From Ectothiorhodospiraceae bacterium (GTDB lineage: Bacteria; Pseudomonadota; Gammaproteobacteria; Nitrococcales; Aquisalimonadaceae): a DNA stretch of 39,668 nt. The number at the start of each line of letters is the position of its first letter. The stretch's first letter is position 1. Shown piece by piece: positions 23,370 to 31,933 of this stretch. The notes below the pieces were generated by a model, which searched no databases, was not told the DNA's origin, and worked only from the letters and a program-made list of their open reading frames with translations. The DNA lies in the NCBI GenBank assembly GCA_007117515.1, contig SKGQ01000155.1, positions 1-39,668 of the forward strand. The letters are read 5' to 3'. The translations under genes and the position numbers were made by a program.

Positions 23370-25082
23370 ATGGCGACACCCGGAGCCGATATCCGCTGGA
23401 TGACCTCGGCCACCGGTGCCACCCGCACGGGTGGCACCGGTGGCTGGCGCTGGTTGGCGGTGGCGATCGCGGCGGTCATCCTGGCCCCGATCCTGATCAC
23501 GTTTCTGTCCTGGCTGCAGCCCGATCAGGCAATCTGGGAGCACCTCTCGCAGACTGTCTTGACGCGGCTTATCGGCAACACCATCTTTCTGGTAATCGGG
23601 GTTGCCGGCCTGGTACTCCTGCTGGGGGTGTCGCTGGCCTGGTTGACTGCGGTCTGTGAGTTTCCGGGCCGCCGGGTTTTTGACTGGGCGTTGATGTTGC
23701 CCCTGGCAGTGCCCGCCTACGTGCTCGCCTTTACCTTCATCGGCATTCTCGATTACTCCGGACCGGTACAGGGGAGCCTGCGTGACTGGTTTGGCAGCAG
23801 CGACTGGTTTCCGGCCATTCGCTCGCCTGGCGGCGTGGTTCTGGTGATGGGCCTGGTGCTCTATCCCTATGTCTACATGCTGGCGCGAACTGCTTTCATG
23901 GCCCAGGGGCCGACCCTCATGGAAGCTGCACGCATCTCCGGCATGGGGCCCTGGCAGGCATTTTTCCGTGTGGCCCTGCCCATGGCCCGCCCGGCGATTG
24001 CTGCAGGCACCGCACTGGCCCTGATGGAGGCGCTGGCCGATTTCGGCGCGGTCGCGGTGTTCAATTACGACACCTTCACCACCGCCATCTACAAGGCCTG
24101 GTATGGCTTTTTCAGTATCGAGGTGGCGGCCCAGCTTGCCTCGCTCCTTTTGCTGTTCGTCGCAGTCGCCCTGTTCACCGAGCGCTATACCCGCGGCCGC
24201 GCCCGCTACTTCCAGGTCGGCGGTAGCGGCCATCGCATCGTCCTGCGCGGTGCCCGGGGCTGGCTGGCCACCGGGTTTGCCGCGACGGTGCTGGCGGTGG
24301 CGTTCCTGATTCCCCTGTTCCAGCTCGTCTGGTGGGTGATCGGCCATTCCATCGGTGACCTCGACGCCCGTTACCTGAATCTGCTGTTGCGCACCGTAGG
24401 ACTCGGTCTGATTGCGGCCTTCATCACAGTCAGCGTGGCACTGCTGCTGGCCTATGCGAAACGCATTCAACCGGACTGGCTGACCCGGCGGGCGGTGGCG
24501 GCGAGCACCCTGGGCTATGCCTTGCCCGGCTCGGTGCTGGCGGTCGCCGTGATGCTGGTTTTCACCTGGCTGGATAACGCCATGGTGTCGTTGTTCGGCC
24601 TCGGCGGAGGCGGCTGGCTCGCCGGCAGTCTGGTGGCGCTGCTGCTGGCCTACAGTATTCGTTTCATGGCCGTCGCCTTCAGTTCGGTGGACGCCGCCGT
24701 GGAGCAGATCCGCCCCAGTATTCCGGAAGCCGCGCGTTGCCTGGGCGCCGGTCAGGGTCGCTTGCTGCGTGAGGTCTATCTGCCAATGCTCCGGCCAGGA
24801 CTGTTTGCCGGCGCCCTGCTGGTCTGCGTCGATGTGATGAAGGAGATGCCGGCCACGCTGCTGATGCGGCCTTTCGGTTGGGACACCCTGGCGGTGCGCA
24901 TTTTCGAGCTGACCAGCGAAGGCGAGTGGGAGCGGGCTGCGCTGCCTGCGGTCACTCTGGTCCTGGTCGGGCTGCTGCCCGTGATTTTACTGGTCCGCCG
25001 TTCTGCCCGACAACCGCGTCGCCTGTCACGAGGCGGGTCCCGACCGACGCCGGGTCGGGATCCGCGGCTCGGCAACGCCTGA
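23370..25082 (+). CDS. fbpB: Fe(III) ABC transporter permease (FbpB type)
   Basis: This 570-residue inner-membrane permease is a tandem fusion of two six-helix halves, usual for FbpB/SfuB/HitB. Each half has an EAA loop for the ATPase: MEAARISGMGPWQAFF and IPEAARCLGAGQGRLLREVY. Membrane segments run from about residue 29 (LAVAIAAVILAPILITFL) to LPAVTLVLVGLLPVILLV near the end. The ATG at 23370 has no good ribosome site; ATG 23400 is an alternative. A 17-bp-arm palindrome lies at codons 14-25, just before the first helix. The ATPase gene (fbpC) does not follow; gcvT does. Confidence 0.93.
   Translation: MATPGADIRWMTSATGATRTGGTGGWRWLAVAIAAVILAPILITFLSWLQPDQAIWEHLSQTVLTRLIGNTIFLVIGVAGLVLLLGVSLAWLTAVCEFPGRRVFDWALMLPLAVPAYVLAFTFIGILDYSGPVQGSLRDWFGSSDWFPAIRSPGGVVLVMGLVLYPYVYMLARTAFMAQGPTLMEAARISGMGPWQAFFRVALPMARPAIAAGTALALMEALADFGAVAVFNYDTFTTAIYKAWYGFFSIEVAAQLASLLLLFVAVALFTERYTRGRARYFQVGGSGHRIVLRGARGWLATGFAATVLAVAFLIPLFQLVWWVIGHSIGDLDARYLNLLLRTVGLGLIAAFITVSVALLLAYAKRIQPDWLTRRAVAASTLGYALPGSVLAVAVMLVFTWLDNAMVSLFGLGGGGWLAGSLVALLLAYSIRFMAVAFSSVDAAVEQIRPSIPEAARCLGAGQGRLLREVYLPMLRPGLFAGALLVCVDVMKEMPATLLMRPFGWDTLAVRIFELTSEGEWERAALPAVTLVLVGLLPVILLVRRSARQPRRLSRGGSRPTPGRDPRLGNA
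23409..23444 (+). repeat. Perfect palindrome in the 5' end of the permease gene
   Basis: GCCACCGGTGCCACCCG (23409-23425) is followed by CA and then by its exact reverse complement (23428-23444). The GC-rich 17-bp stem lies about 40-75 bases into fbpB. It is too tight for a normal RNA loop, so one or two pairs would open, but the RNA hairpin would still be very stable. It has no U-tract, so it is not a standard terminator. Confidence 0.85.
25033..25065 (+). repeat. Strong hairpin at the 3' end of fbpB
   Basis: Arms at 25033-25045 (GCGGGTCCCGACC) and 25053-25065 form 13 pairs with one G-U, around a 7-base loop. It lies within the last codons of the permease and has no U-tract. It could stabilise the 3' end of the fbp transcript or serve as a processing barrier. 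Confidence 0.7.
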
Positions 25083-25195
25083 ATCGCCGCGACCGACCAG
25101 CCCTCCCCGCATGAATGCTTCCAGCGCGGACACGAGACGTCGACGGTTTACCTCTCTATCATGATGTCAGACGTACGCGCCCAACGGTGATGGCC

Positions 25196-26338
25196 ATGAG
25201 CAGCCCACAGCAACAGACGCCGCTGAATGCCCGACATCGTGCCGCCGGTGCGCGAATGATCGATTTTTCCGGCTGGGACATGCCGCTGCACTACGGCTCG
25301 CAGTTGCGCGAGCATGCCGCGGTGCGTTCTGCCTGTGGCGTCTTCGATGTCTCGCATATGGGCCTTGTGGACGTGACCGGCGACGACGCCGAGGCCTATC
25401 TGCGCCGTCTGCTGGCCAACGACGTGGCCCGACTGGAAGACGGCCAGGCGCTGTACAGCTGCATGTTGAACGCAGACGGCGGGGTGCTGGATGACCTGAT
25501 CGTCTATCGTTTGCGGCAAGGCCGTTACCGTTGCGTGGTCAATGCGGCGAATCGGGACAGCGACCAGGACTGGATGCGACAGCAGCTTTGCGGTTTCAAC
25601 GCGGATCTGCGGCTGCGCGACGACCTTGGACTGCTGGCCGTGCAGGGACCACAGGCCGAGGGAATCCTGGCGGGTCTGATTGAATCCGACTTGTGTGACG
25701 CAATCCGGAGTCTTGCGCCGTTCCACTGCCTTGAACGTGGCGCCTGGCTGGTAGGTCGAACCGGCTACACGGGTGAGGATGGTTTCGAGGTTGCCGTGCC
25801 GGCGGCGCAGCTTGCGGGTCTCTGGCAGGGGCTGATGGACGCTGGCGTGGCGCCCTGTGGCCTTGGTGCCCGCGACAGTCTGCGGCTGGAAGCCGGTATG
25901 CACCTGTACGGGCAGGACATGGATGCGCAGACATCACCGCTGGTGTCGCGGCTCGGCTGGACCGTGGCCTGGCAGCCGACAGGGCGGGACTTCATCGGTC
26001 GTCAGGCGCTTGCCACCGAACGTGAGGCCGGTCCGGACAGGAATCTCTATGGCCTGGTACTGGGCGAGCGCGGCATGCTGCGCCAGGGCCAACAGGTGAC
26101 ACTGACAGAACGTGACGGTAGCGGCAGTGTCACCAGCGGTGGCTACTCGCCGCAGCTTGGTTGTTCCATCGGCCTGGCGCGCTTGCCGCTGGAGCCCGGT
26201 GAGTGGGTCACGGTGCAGAGCCGTGATCGACAGCTTCCGGCACGGGTTGTGCGACCGCCGTTCGTCCGCCAGGGTCGCGTACTGGTGTCGACCGGCCAGG
26301 GAAACGCAGACGCGGAAACGGATCAGTGTTTCCCTTAG
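25196..26338 (+). CDS. gcvT: Glycine cleavage system T protein (aminomethyltransferase)
   Basis: GcvT transfers the methylene group from the aminomethyl-lipoyl H protein to THF, releasing ammonia. The protein of about 381 residues has the family opening LNARHRAAGARMIDFSGWDMP, VFDVSHMGLVDVTG, LLAVQGPQA, GRTGYTGEDGFEV and GLGARDSLRLEAGM. ATG 25196 or 25190 gives the normal N-terminus; a longer frame from 25115 adds unrelated residues. The family normally ends soon after KPPFVRxGR; here RPPFVRQGR is followed by about 19 extra residues (ending TDQCFP) encoded by a repeat copy. I looked for a glycine riboswitch in the 110 bases upstream and saw none. Confidence 0.95.
   Translation: MSSPQQQTPLNARHRAAGARMIDFSGWDMPLHYGSQLREHAAVRSACGVFDVSHMGLVDVTGDDAEAYLRRLLANDVARLEDGQALYSCMLNADGGVLDDLIVYRLRQGRYRCVVNAANRDSDQDWMRQQLCGFNADLRLRDDLGLLAVQGPQAEGILAGLIESDLCDAIRSLAPFHCLERGAWLVGRTGYTGEDGFEVAVPAAQLAGLWQGLMDAGVAPCGLGARDSLRLEAGMHLYGQDMDAQTSPLVSRLGWTVAWQPTGRDFIGRQALATEREAGPDRNLYGLVLGERGMLRQGQQVTLTERDGSGSVTSGGYSPQLGCSIGLARLPLEPGEWVTVQSRDRQLPARVVRPPFVRQGRVLVSTGQGNADAETDQCFP
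26299..26338 (+). repeat. Dispersed stop-codon repeat, inverted pair at the end of gcvT
   Basis: GGGAAACGC (26299-26307) pairs with GTGTTTCCC (26326-26334), giving a 9-bp stem with one G-U. The right arm sits in GATCAGTGTTTCCCTTAG, which differs slightly from copy A and from the copy at 34217. TTAG provides the gcvT stop codon. Between gcvT and gcvH it would form a hairpin in the operon mRNA. Confidence 0.6.
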
Positions 26339-26381
26339 TGTCAGGACAGGAATTGATCTTCATTCAAAGGGGACTGCAGGG

Positions 26382-26780
26382 ATGAGTGAACTACCCAACG
26401 AATTGCGTTACGCGGTGAGCCATGAATGGGCCCGCCTGGATGATGATGGTCTGATCACCGTCGGTATTACCGATCATGCCCAGGAGGCGCTGGGTGATCT
26501 CGTGTTCGTCGAGACGCCGTCGCTGGATAGCGATGTGGAGGCCGGTGATGCCTGCGCCGTGGTCGAATCGGTGAAGGCGGCATCGGACATCTTCGCCCCG
26601 GTCAGCGGTGTCGTGGTGGATGCCAATGGCCGGCTCACCGATGAGCCGGAACTGGTGAATACCGATCCCTACGGCGATGGCTGGATCATGCGGATCAAGC
26701 CGGAGGATCCCGATCTGATCGAGGACCTGATGAGCGCCGAGGACTATGAACACATGCTCGCCGAGGAAGAGGACGACTAG
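26382..26780 (+). CDS. gcvH: Glycine cleavage system H protein
   Basis: GcvH is the small lipoyl carrier that shuttles the aminomethyl group between the P, T and L proteins. The 132-residue acidic protein has YAVSHEWARLDDDGLITVGI, the lipoylation motif VVESVKAASDI with Lys65, and ends with an acidic tail EEEDD. AGGG lies just before the ATG at 26382; the frame is open far upstream but that part is a shadow of gcvT. It is second in gcvT-gcvH-gcvPA-gcvPB, 43 bases after the gcvT stop. Confidence 0.97.
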   Translation: MSELPNELRYAVSHEWARLDDDGLITVGITDHAQEALGDLVFVETPSLDSDVEAGDACAVVESVKAASDIFAPVSGVVVDANGRLTDEPELVNTDPYGDGWIMRIKPEDPDLIEDLMSAEDYEHMLAEEEDD

Positions 26781-26821
26781 GTCCCATGCTCTTCTTCCAG
26801 CGCAACGAGGGTGTCTAGCCC

Positions 26822-28183
26822 ATGCCCTTCATCCCGCACACCGAGGACGACATTCGCGAGATGCTGGCGGCGATAGGCGTGCCGGATCTGGACACGCTGT
26901 TCGACGAGATCCCCGCCGAGTTGCGCGCCGGCAGACTGCCGCCGTTGCCACCGGCGCTGCAGGAAATGGACATCAGCAGGCTGATGCAGGAGCGGGCGGC
27001 ACGGGATCAGACAGGTCCGTGTTTCATCGGCGCCGGTGCCTACCAGCATCATGTGCCGGCAGCGGTCTGGCAGCTGGCCACGCGGGGGGAGTTCTACAGT
27101 GCGTACACCCCGTATCAGGCCGAGGCCAGTCAGGGCACGCTGCAGTTGATCTACGAATACCAGTCAATGATGTGCGGATTGATGGCGATGGAGGTCTCCA
27201 ACGCCTCGCTGTATGACGGCGCTTCCGGTCTGGGTGAAGCCATGCTGATGGCCGTGCGTGCGAACCAGAAGATCCGTTCCGGACGCATCCTGATCGCCGA
27301 CAGTCTGCATCCGGTGTACCGGCAGGTGGCGCAGACCGTGGTCGGCAATCAGGGTGTGACGCTGGAGTCGCTACCGCTGGACGCCGCATCCGGAGTCATC
27401 GATACGGATGCGCTGCCGCCCATCGACGATGTCGTGGCCGTGGTGATTCCGCAACCCAATTTCTTCGGCCGACTGGAGGCCGTGGATCGGTTGACCGACT
27501 GGGCGCATGCCGCCGGCGCGCTGGTGATCGGGGTGGTCAATCCGCTGGCCATGGCGCTGCTCAGGCCGCCGGGGGAGTGGGGCGAGCGGGGTGCCGACAT
27601 CGCCTGCGGCGATGGCCAGCCGCTGGGTGTGCCGCTGTCCTCCGGTGGTCCCTATTACGGTTTTCTGTGCTGTCGGCGGAGCATGGTCCGGCGCATGCCG
27701 GGACGTATCGTCGGCCGCACCGTGGATCTGGATGGTAACCCGGGATACACGCTGACGTTGCAGGCCCGCGAGCAGCACATCCGGCGCTCCCGTGCCACGT
27801 CCAATATCTGCACCAATCAGGGCCTGGTGGTCACCGCCTCGACGATACATATGGCCCTGCTCGGTGCCGAGGGGCTGCGACGTGTTGCCGCCCGCTGCCA
27901 TGAGCAGACCCGCGCCCTGGTGCAGACGCTCTGTGAACTGCCGGGTGTGAGGCCGCTGCATCAGGGTGTCTGCTTTCATGAACGGGCGCTGGATCTGGGA
28001 CAGCCCGCCGGGCCGGTGCTGGAGCGACTGGCCAGTCGTGGGGTGATGGGCGGTTATCCGCTGGGGCAGCATGATCCGGCGCAGGCCAATGCCGTGCTGG
28101 TCTGCGCCACCGAGTGCATCACTGAAGCCGACATCCGCGCCTACCGCGATGCTCTGGCCGATGTCCTGCGGGAGGCGGCATGA
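26822..28183 (+). CDS. gcvPA: Glycine dehydrogenase (decarboxylating) subunit 1
   Basis: This is the N-terminal subunit of the two-subunit P protein, which decarboxylates glycine with PLP and loads the H protein. The 453-residue protein begins [19 protein letters not shown] and contains [55 protein letters not shown] and [12 protein letters not shown], all characteristic of GcvPA. The catalytic lysine is in the partner subunit. Its stop overlaps the gcvPB start (ATGA), ensuring matched synthesis. A one-piece GcvP of about 950 residues, as in E. coli, is replaced here by this split form. Confidence 0.97.
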   Translation: MPFIPHTEDDIREMLAAIGVPDLDTLFDEIPAELRAGRLPPLPPALQEMDISRLMQERAARDQTGPCFIGAGAYQHHVPAAVWQLATRGEFYSAYTPYQAEASQGTLQLIYEYQSMMCGLMAMEVSNASLYDGASGLGEAMLMAVRANQKIRSGRILIADSLHPVYRQVAQTVVGNQGVTLESLPLDAASGVIDTDALPPIDDVVAVVIPQPNFFGRLEAVDRLTDWAHAAGALVIGVVNPLAMALLRPPGEWGERGADIACGDGQPLGVPLSSGGPYYGFLCCRRSMVRRMPGRIVGRTVDLDGNPGYTLTLQAREQHIRRSRATSNICTNQGLVVTASTIHMALLGAEGLRRVAARCHEQTRALVQTLCELPGVRPLHQGVCFHERALDLGQPAGPVLERLASRGVMGGYPLGQHDPAQANAVLVCATECITEADIRAYRDALADVLREAA

Positions 28184-29655
28184 GGCAGGATCGATTGATT
28201 TTCGAGCATGGTCGCCCGGGACGACGGGCCGCCGCCCAGGCGCCGGCCACAGCCGTGCAGACCGGCGAGTTGCCTGCGGACATGCTGCGCCAGCAGCCGC
28301 CGCGTCTGCCGGAGGTGTCGGAACTGCAGGCCGTGCGGCATTACACGCGGCTGTCGCAGAAGAACTTCTCCATTGACACCCAGTTCTATCCGCTGGGCTC
28401 CTGCACCATGAAGTACAACCCGCGGGCGAGTAACTCCCTGGCCATGCTGCCGGGGTTCCTGCAGCGGCATCCCTGGGCCCCGGACGGCCAGAGTCAGGGC
28501 TTCCTTGCCTGCGTGCATGAACTGCAGGGCATGCTGCGCGATGTCACCGGGCTGGCCGCGTTCAGCCTGACGCCGATGGCCGGCGCCCAGGGCGAGTTTG
28601 CCGGTGTGGCGATGATCCGTGCCTACCATCGGGCGCGGGGCGACGGCGAGCGCACCGAGATACTGGTACCGGACGCGGCCCATGGCACCAACCCGGCGAC
28701 CGCCGTGATGTGTGGCTTCAGCGTTCGTGAACTGCCCACGGATGCCGATGGTGATGTGGATATGCAGGCCCTGCGCGAGGCGCTGGGGCCGAAGACCGCC
28801 GGCATCATGCTGACCAATCCATCGACGCTGGGCGTGTTCGAGCGGCGCATTCGCGAGATGGCCGATCTGGTACACGAGGCCGGCGGCCTGCTGTATTACG
28901 ACGGCGCCAATCTGAACGCGATCCTGGGCAAGTCACGGCCTGGGGACATGGGCTTCGATGTCATTCACATCAATCTGCACAAGACCTTCTCCACTCCCCA
29001 CGGTGGCGGGGGTCCTGGTGCCGGCGCCATCGGCGCGGGTGAACGGCTGCAGGGCTTTCTGCCGATTCCCATGGCGGCTCGCGAAGGCAGTCGCTACCGC
29101 TGGCTGACCGAGGACGACCGACCGCAGAGTATCGGTCGCCTGTCGGCCTTCATGGGCAATGCCGGGGTCATCCTGCGGGCCTATGTCTATGCCCGAATGC
29201 TGGGTGCCGAGGGTATGGTCCGGGTTGCGGAATTCGCGACCCTGAACGCCAACTACCTGATGAGCCGTTTGCGTGCCGAGGGCTTTCAGGTCTGGTTCCC
29301 GCAACGCCGCGCCAGTCACGAGTTCATTATCAGTCTGAAGCGCGAGTCCCGGGAGCTGGGTGTCGGTGCGATGGATTTTGCCAAACGCCTGCTGGATTAC
29401 GGCTATCATGCGCCGACCGCGTACTTCCCGCTGCTGGTTCCCGAGTGTCTGCTGATCGAGCCGACCGAGACCGAAACGCGGGAGGAGCTGGACGGCTTCA
29501 TCGACGCCATGGTGGCGATCCGTCAGGAAGCGCGCCGTGATCCCGAACTGGTGCAGGGCGCGCCGCACGGGCTGCCGGTCCGTCGCCTGGACGAAGTCCG
29601 CGCCGCGCGTGACCTTGATCTCTGCTGGGCGCCCGACGCCGCCGGCGCAACCTGA
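28180..29655 (+). CDS. gcvPB: Glycine dehydrogenase (decarboxylating) subunit 2
   Basis: This C-terminal, PLP-binding subunit of the split P protein has 491 residues. Marks in order are [73 protein letters not shown] and the PLP lysine Lys268 in [17 protein letters not shown]. It starts inside the end of gcvPA. The next gene has its own strong ribosome site 37 bases on. gcvL (lipoamide dehydrogenase) is not in the window; it is usually shared with other complexes. Confidence 0.97.
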   Translation: MRQDRLIFEHGRPGRRAAAQAPATAVQTGELPADMLRQQPPRLPEVSELQAVRHYTRLSQKNFSIDTQFYPLGSCTMKYNPRASNSLAMLPGFLQRHPWAPDGQSQGFLACVHELQGMLRDVTGLAAFSLTPMAGAQGEFAGVAMIRAYHRARGDGERTEILVPDAAHGTNPATAVMCGFSVRELPTDADGDVDMQALREALGPKTAGIMLTNPSTLGVFERRIREMADLVHEAGGLLYYDGANLNAILGKSRPGDMGFDVIHINLHKTFSTPHGGGGPGAGAIGAGERLQGFLPIPMAAREGSRYRWLTEDDRPQSIGRLSAFMGNAGVILRAYVYARMLGAEGMVRVAEFATLNANYLMSRLRAEGFQVWFPQRRASHEFIISLKRESRELGVGAMDFAKRLLDYGYHAPTAYFPLLVPECLLIEPTETETREELDGFIDAMVAIRQEARRDPELVQGAPHGLPVRRLDEVRAARDLDLCWAPDAAGAT

Positions 29656-29691
29656 CCGCCACCCCGACCGACAACCCCCGGAGGAATCTGC

Positions 29692-30642
29692 ATGCCCGCA
29701 CTGATCAGCGGATCAATCGCCTATGACACGATCATGGTGTTTCGTGATCGCTTCAGGAACCACGTGTTGCCGGACCAGGTGCATATCCTGAACGTGGCCT
29801 TCCTGGTCGACGACATGCGCAAGGAATTCGGTGGTTGCGCTGGCAACATCGCCTACAACATGCGGCTGCTGGGCGATGAGGGCATCTGCCTGGCTACCGT
29901 GGGGCGTGATTTCCCGGCCTACCGCGAGTGGATGGATCGCTGGAAAATATCCCGGGACCAGGTGCTGGAGCTGGATCATCACTACACGGCGCAGGCCTAC
30001 ATCACCACCGATCTGGATGACAATCAGATCACCGCCTTCCATCCGGGGGCGATGAACGAGGCGCATCAGGTACACGTGCCCGATAACAGTGGCGCGCGAC
30101 TCGGAATCCTGGCGCCGAACGGCCGTGACGGCATGCTGCAGCATGCACGGGAATTCCGCGAGGCCGGGATTCCGTTCATCTTCGATCCGGGGCAGGGCCT
30201 GCCGATGTTCCGGAACGAGGAACTGCAACACTTCATGGAGCAGGCCACCTGGCTGGCGGTAAACGATTACGAGTCGCGATTGCTGCAGGAACGCACCGGC
30301 CTGAGCCTGGAGCAGATGGCGGCGCAGGTGGAGGCCCTGATCGTGACCCGTGGCGGCGAGGGCTCGCGAATCTACACCGACGGACGTTGCCTGGAGATCC
30401 CGGCAGCCAAGGCCACCGCGGTGAATGATCCCACTGGTTGCGGTGATGCCTATCGGGCCGGGCTGATTCATGGTCTGCTCCACGGTCTCGACTGGGAACT
30501 GACCGGGCGCATGGCCTCGCTGATGGGCAGCCTGAAAATCGCCCACCACGGCACCCAGAATCACCACTTCAGTCGCGAGCAGTTCGCCGCTGCCTATCAG
30601 CAGGCCTTTGCCGCGCCGCTGCCGGACGCGGCTTTCGGATGA
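29692..30642 (+). CDS. PfkB family kinase, adenosine-kinase-like
   Basis: This 316-residue PfkB/ribokinase-fold sugar or nucleoside kinase opens ALISGSIAYDTIMVF, has the substrate-side GGCAGNIAYNMRLLG and the catalytic signature DPTGCGDAYRAGLI, whose second Asp is the expected base. Proteins with this wording are often annotated as adenosine kinase. A purine-type phosphoribosyltransferase two genes on supports a salvage role, but the substrate is inferred. GGAGGAA lies seven bases before the ATG. The stop overlaps pdeM (ATGA). Confidence 0.85.
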   Translation: MPALISGSIAYDTIMVFRDRFRNHVLPDQVHILNVAFLVDDMRKEFGGCAGNIAYNMRLLGDEGICLATVGRDFPAYREWMDRWKISRDQVLELDHHYTAQAYITTDLDDNQITAFHPGAMNEAHQVHVPDNSGARLGILAPNGRDGMLQHAREFREAGIPFIFDPGQGLPMFRNEELQHFMEQATWLAVNDYESRLLQERTGLSLEQMAAQVEALIVTRGGEGSRIYTDGRCLEIPAAKATAVNDPTGCGDAYRAGLIHGLLHGLDWELTGRMASLMGSLKIAHHGTQNHHFSREQFAAAYQQAFAAPLPDAAFG

Positions 30643-31370
30643 ACGACGTCAGCCCGGTGGGTCTGGACATCCATCTGCAGGGCGAGGCCCTGCGGTTGCT
30701 GCCGCGCCGCGCCCTTTGGTGGCCGGCTCGGCAGACCCTTATCCTGGCCGACGCCCATTTCGGCAAGGCCGGCGTATTCCGCCGCCAGGGCGTGCCGCTG
30801 CCGTCGGGCGGCACGGCGGCGGACCTGGCCGAACTGGATCGGCTGCTACGGCAGACCGGAGCAGCGCGGCTGCTGATCCTGGGTGACTTCCTGCATGCGG
30901 CCCCCACATCGGAAGAGCCCTGGCTGCAGACCTTCAGCGGCTGGCGGGCGACGCATCGACAGTTACGGATCACCGTGGTCGCCGGCAATCACGATCGCGG
31001 ACTGGAAAGACTGCCTGCAGACTGGGCCCTGGACTGGCAACTGCGGCCGCTGGTCGACGGACCGTTCGTCTTTCGCCACGATCCCGAGCCGATGGCCGAC
31101 GGTTATGTGCTGGCCGGTCACCTGCATCCGGTGCTGCGTCTGCGGGGCAGGGTTGACCGCCTGCGGCTGCCGGTGTTCTGGTTTGCAGATCATGTCGGCG
31201 TGCTGCCGAGTTTCGGCAGTTTCACCGGTGGACAGCCGATTCGGCCCGCCGCCGGTGATCGGGTTTACGGCATCGCTGCGGACCAGGTGCTGGATTGCTC
31301 GGCAGCCGCGGGATCTCTGGCGCGGCACGGCACTGCGGCGGACCGCACCGACCAGCGGAGCGTCTCATGA
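30639..31370 (+). CDS. pdeM: Ligase-associated DNA damage response endonuclease PdeM
   Basis: This 243-residue calcineurin-like metallophosphoesterase has the dimetal motifs LADAHFGKAG, LILGDFLHAAP, VVAGNHDRGL and LAGHLHPVLRL. This spelling is that of PdeM, usually encoded with a ligase-associated exonuclease, an ATP-dependent DNA ligase and an Lhr-type helicase. Here it sits in a different operon, overlapping the kinase upstream and the phosphoribosyltransferase downstream; the matching helicase lies 5.5 kb away at 36833-39289, and no ligase or exonuclease gene is visible. PdeM nuclease activity is known only for few members. Confidence 0.85.
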   Translation: MNDVSPVGLDIHLQGEALRLLPRRALWWPARQTLILADAHFGKAGVFRRQGVPLPSGGTAADLAELDRLLRQTGAARLLILGDFLHAAPTSEEPWLQTFSGWRATHRQLRITVVAGNHDRGLERLPADWALDWQLRPLVDGPFVFRHDPEPMADGYVLAGHLHPVLRLRGRVDRLRLPVFWFADHVGVLPSFGSFTGGQPIRPAAGDRVYGIAADQVLDCSAAAGSLARHGTAADRTDQRSVS

Positions 31371-31933
31371 GTGATGCGTCCTATCGCCTGACCATCGGTG
31401 GGTTACAGCGGGATTTGCCGCTGTTCCAGGTGGCACCCGGTGTGCGCATCGCGGTACTCAATATCCTGGGTGATCCGGCGCTGACCGAGGCCGCTGCTGC
31501 AGGGCTGGCGGCCCGGCTCCGCGACCTGCCGTTCGACGTCCTGGTCACCGCTGAAGCGAAGAGCATCCCGCTGATTCACGCCCTGGCCCTGCGCTGTGGC
31601 AAGCCCTCGGTGGTGCTGCGCAAACACTGGAAGCCGTACATGGGCGAGGCCTTGCGCGCCACCACCCTGTCCATTACCAGTGGCCGCGAACAAAGCCTGT
31701 ATCTGGATCAGAAGGACCGGTCGACAATCCGCGGTCAACGCGTCGTTCTGCTGGATGACGTGATCAGCACCGGTTCCACGCTGGCCGGGATGCGCGAACT
31801 GGTGCAGCAGGCCGGTGGCGAGGTTGCAGCAGTGGCGGCGATCTGTACCGAAGGGGATATCAGTGAGCATGCAGAGGTGATCGCGCTGGCCCATCTGCCG
31901 GTTTTCAGCGATACGGATGCGCCGGCTTCGTGA
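31367..31933 (+). CDS. Purine-type phosphoribosyltransferase
   Basis: This 188-residue type I phosphoribosyltransferase has the PRPP-binding motif VVLLDDVISTGSTLAGM and upstream substrate/PRPP loops DVLVTAEAKSIPLIHALAL and SVVLRKHWKPYM. The arrangement resembles adenine or xanthine phosphoribosyltransferases, which salvage a base to its nucleotide. The specific base is uncertain. It starts in an ATGA overlap with pdeM and ends in a GTGA overlap with rsmA, so it is embedded in a coupled operon with an adenosine-kinase-like gene. Confidence 0.85.
   Translation: MSDASYRLTIGGLQRDLPLFQVAPGVRIAVLNILGDPALTEAAAAGLAARLRDLPFDVLVTAEAKSIPLIHALALRCGKPSVVLRKHWKPYMGEALRATTLSITSGREQSLYLDQKDRSTIRGQRVVLLDDVISTGSTLAGMRELVQQAGGEVAAVAAICTEGDISEHAEVIALAHLPVFSDTDAPAS

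Noticed and set aside
22857-24470. 537-codon minus-strand frame
   Set aside because: It is antisense to the iron permease and binding protein, His/Gln/Gly-rich with no domain motifs; typical shadow of GC-rich coding DNA.
25083-25195. Possible glycine riboswitch before gcvT
   Set aside because: The conserved glycine-aptamer core segments are not present in this short leader.
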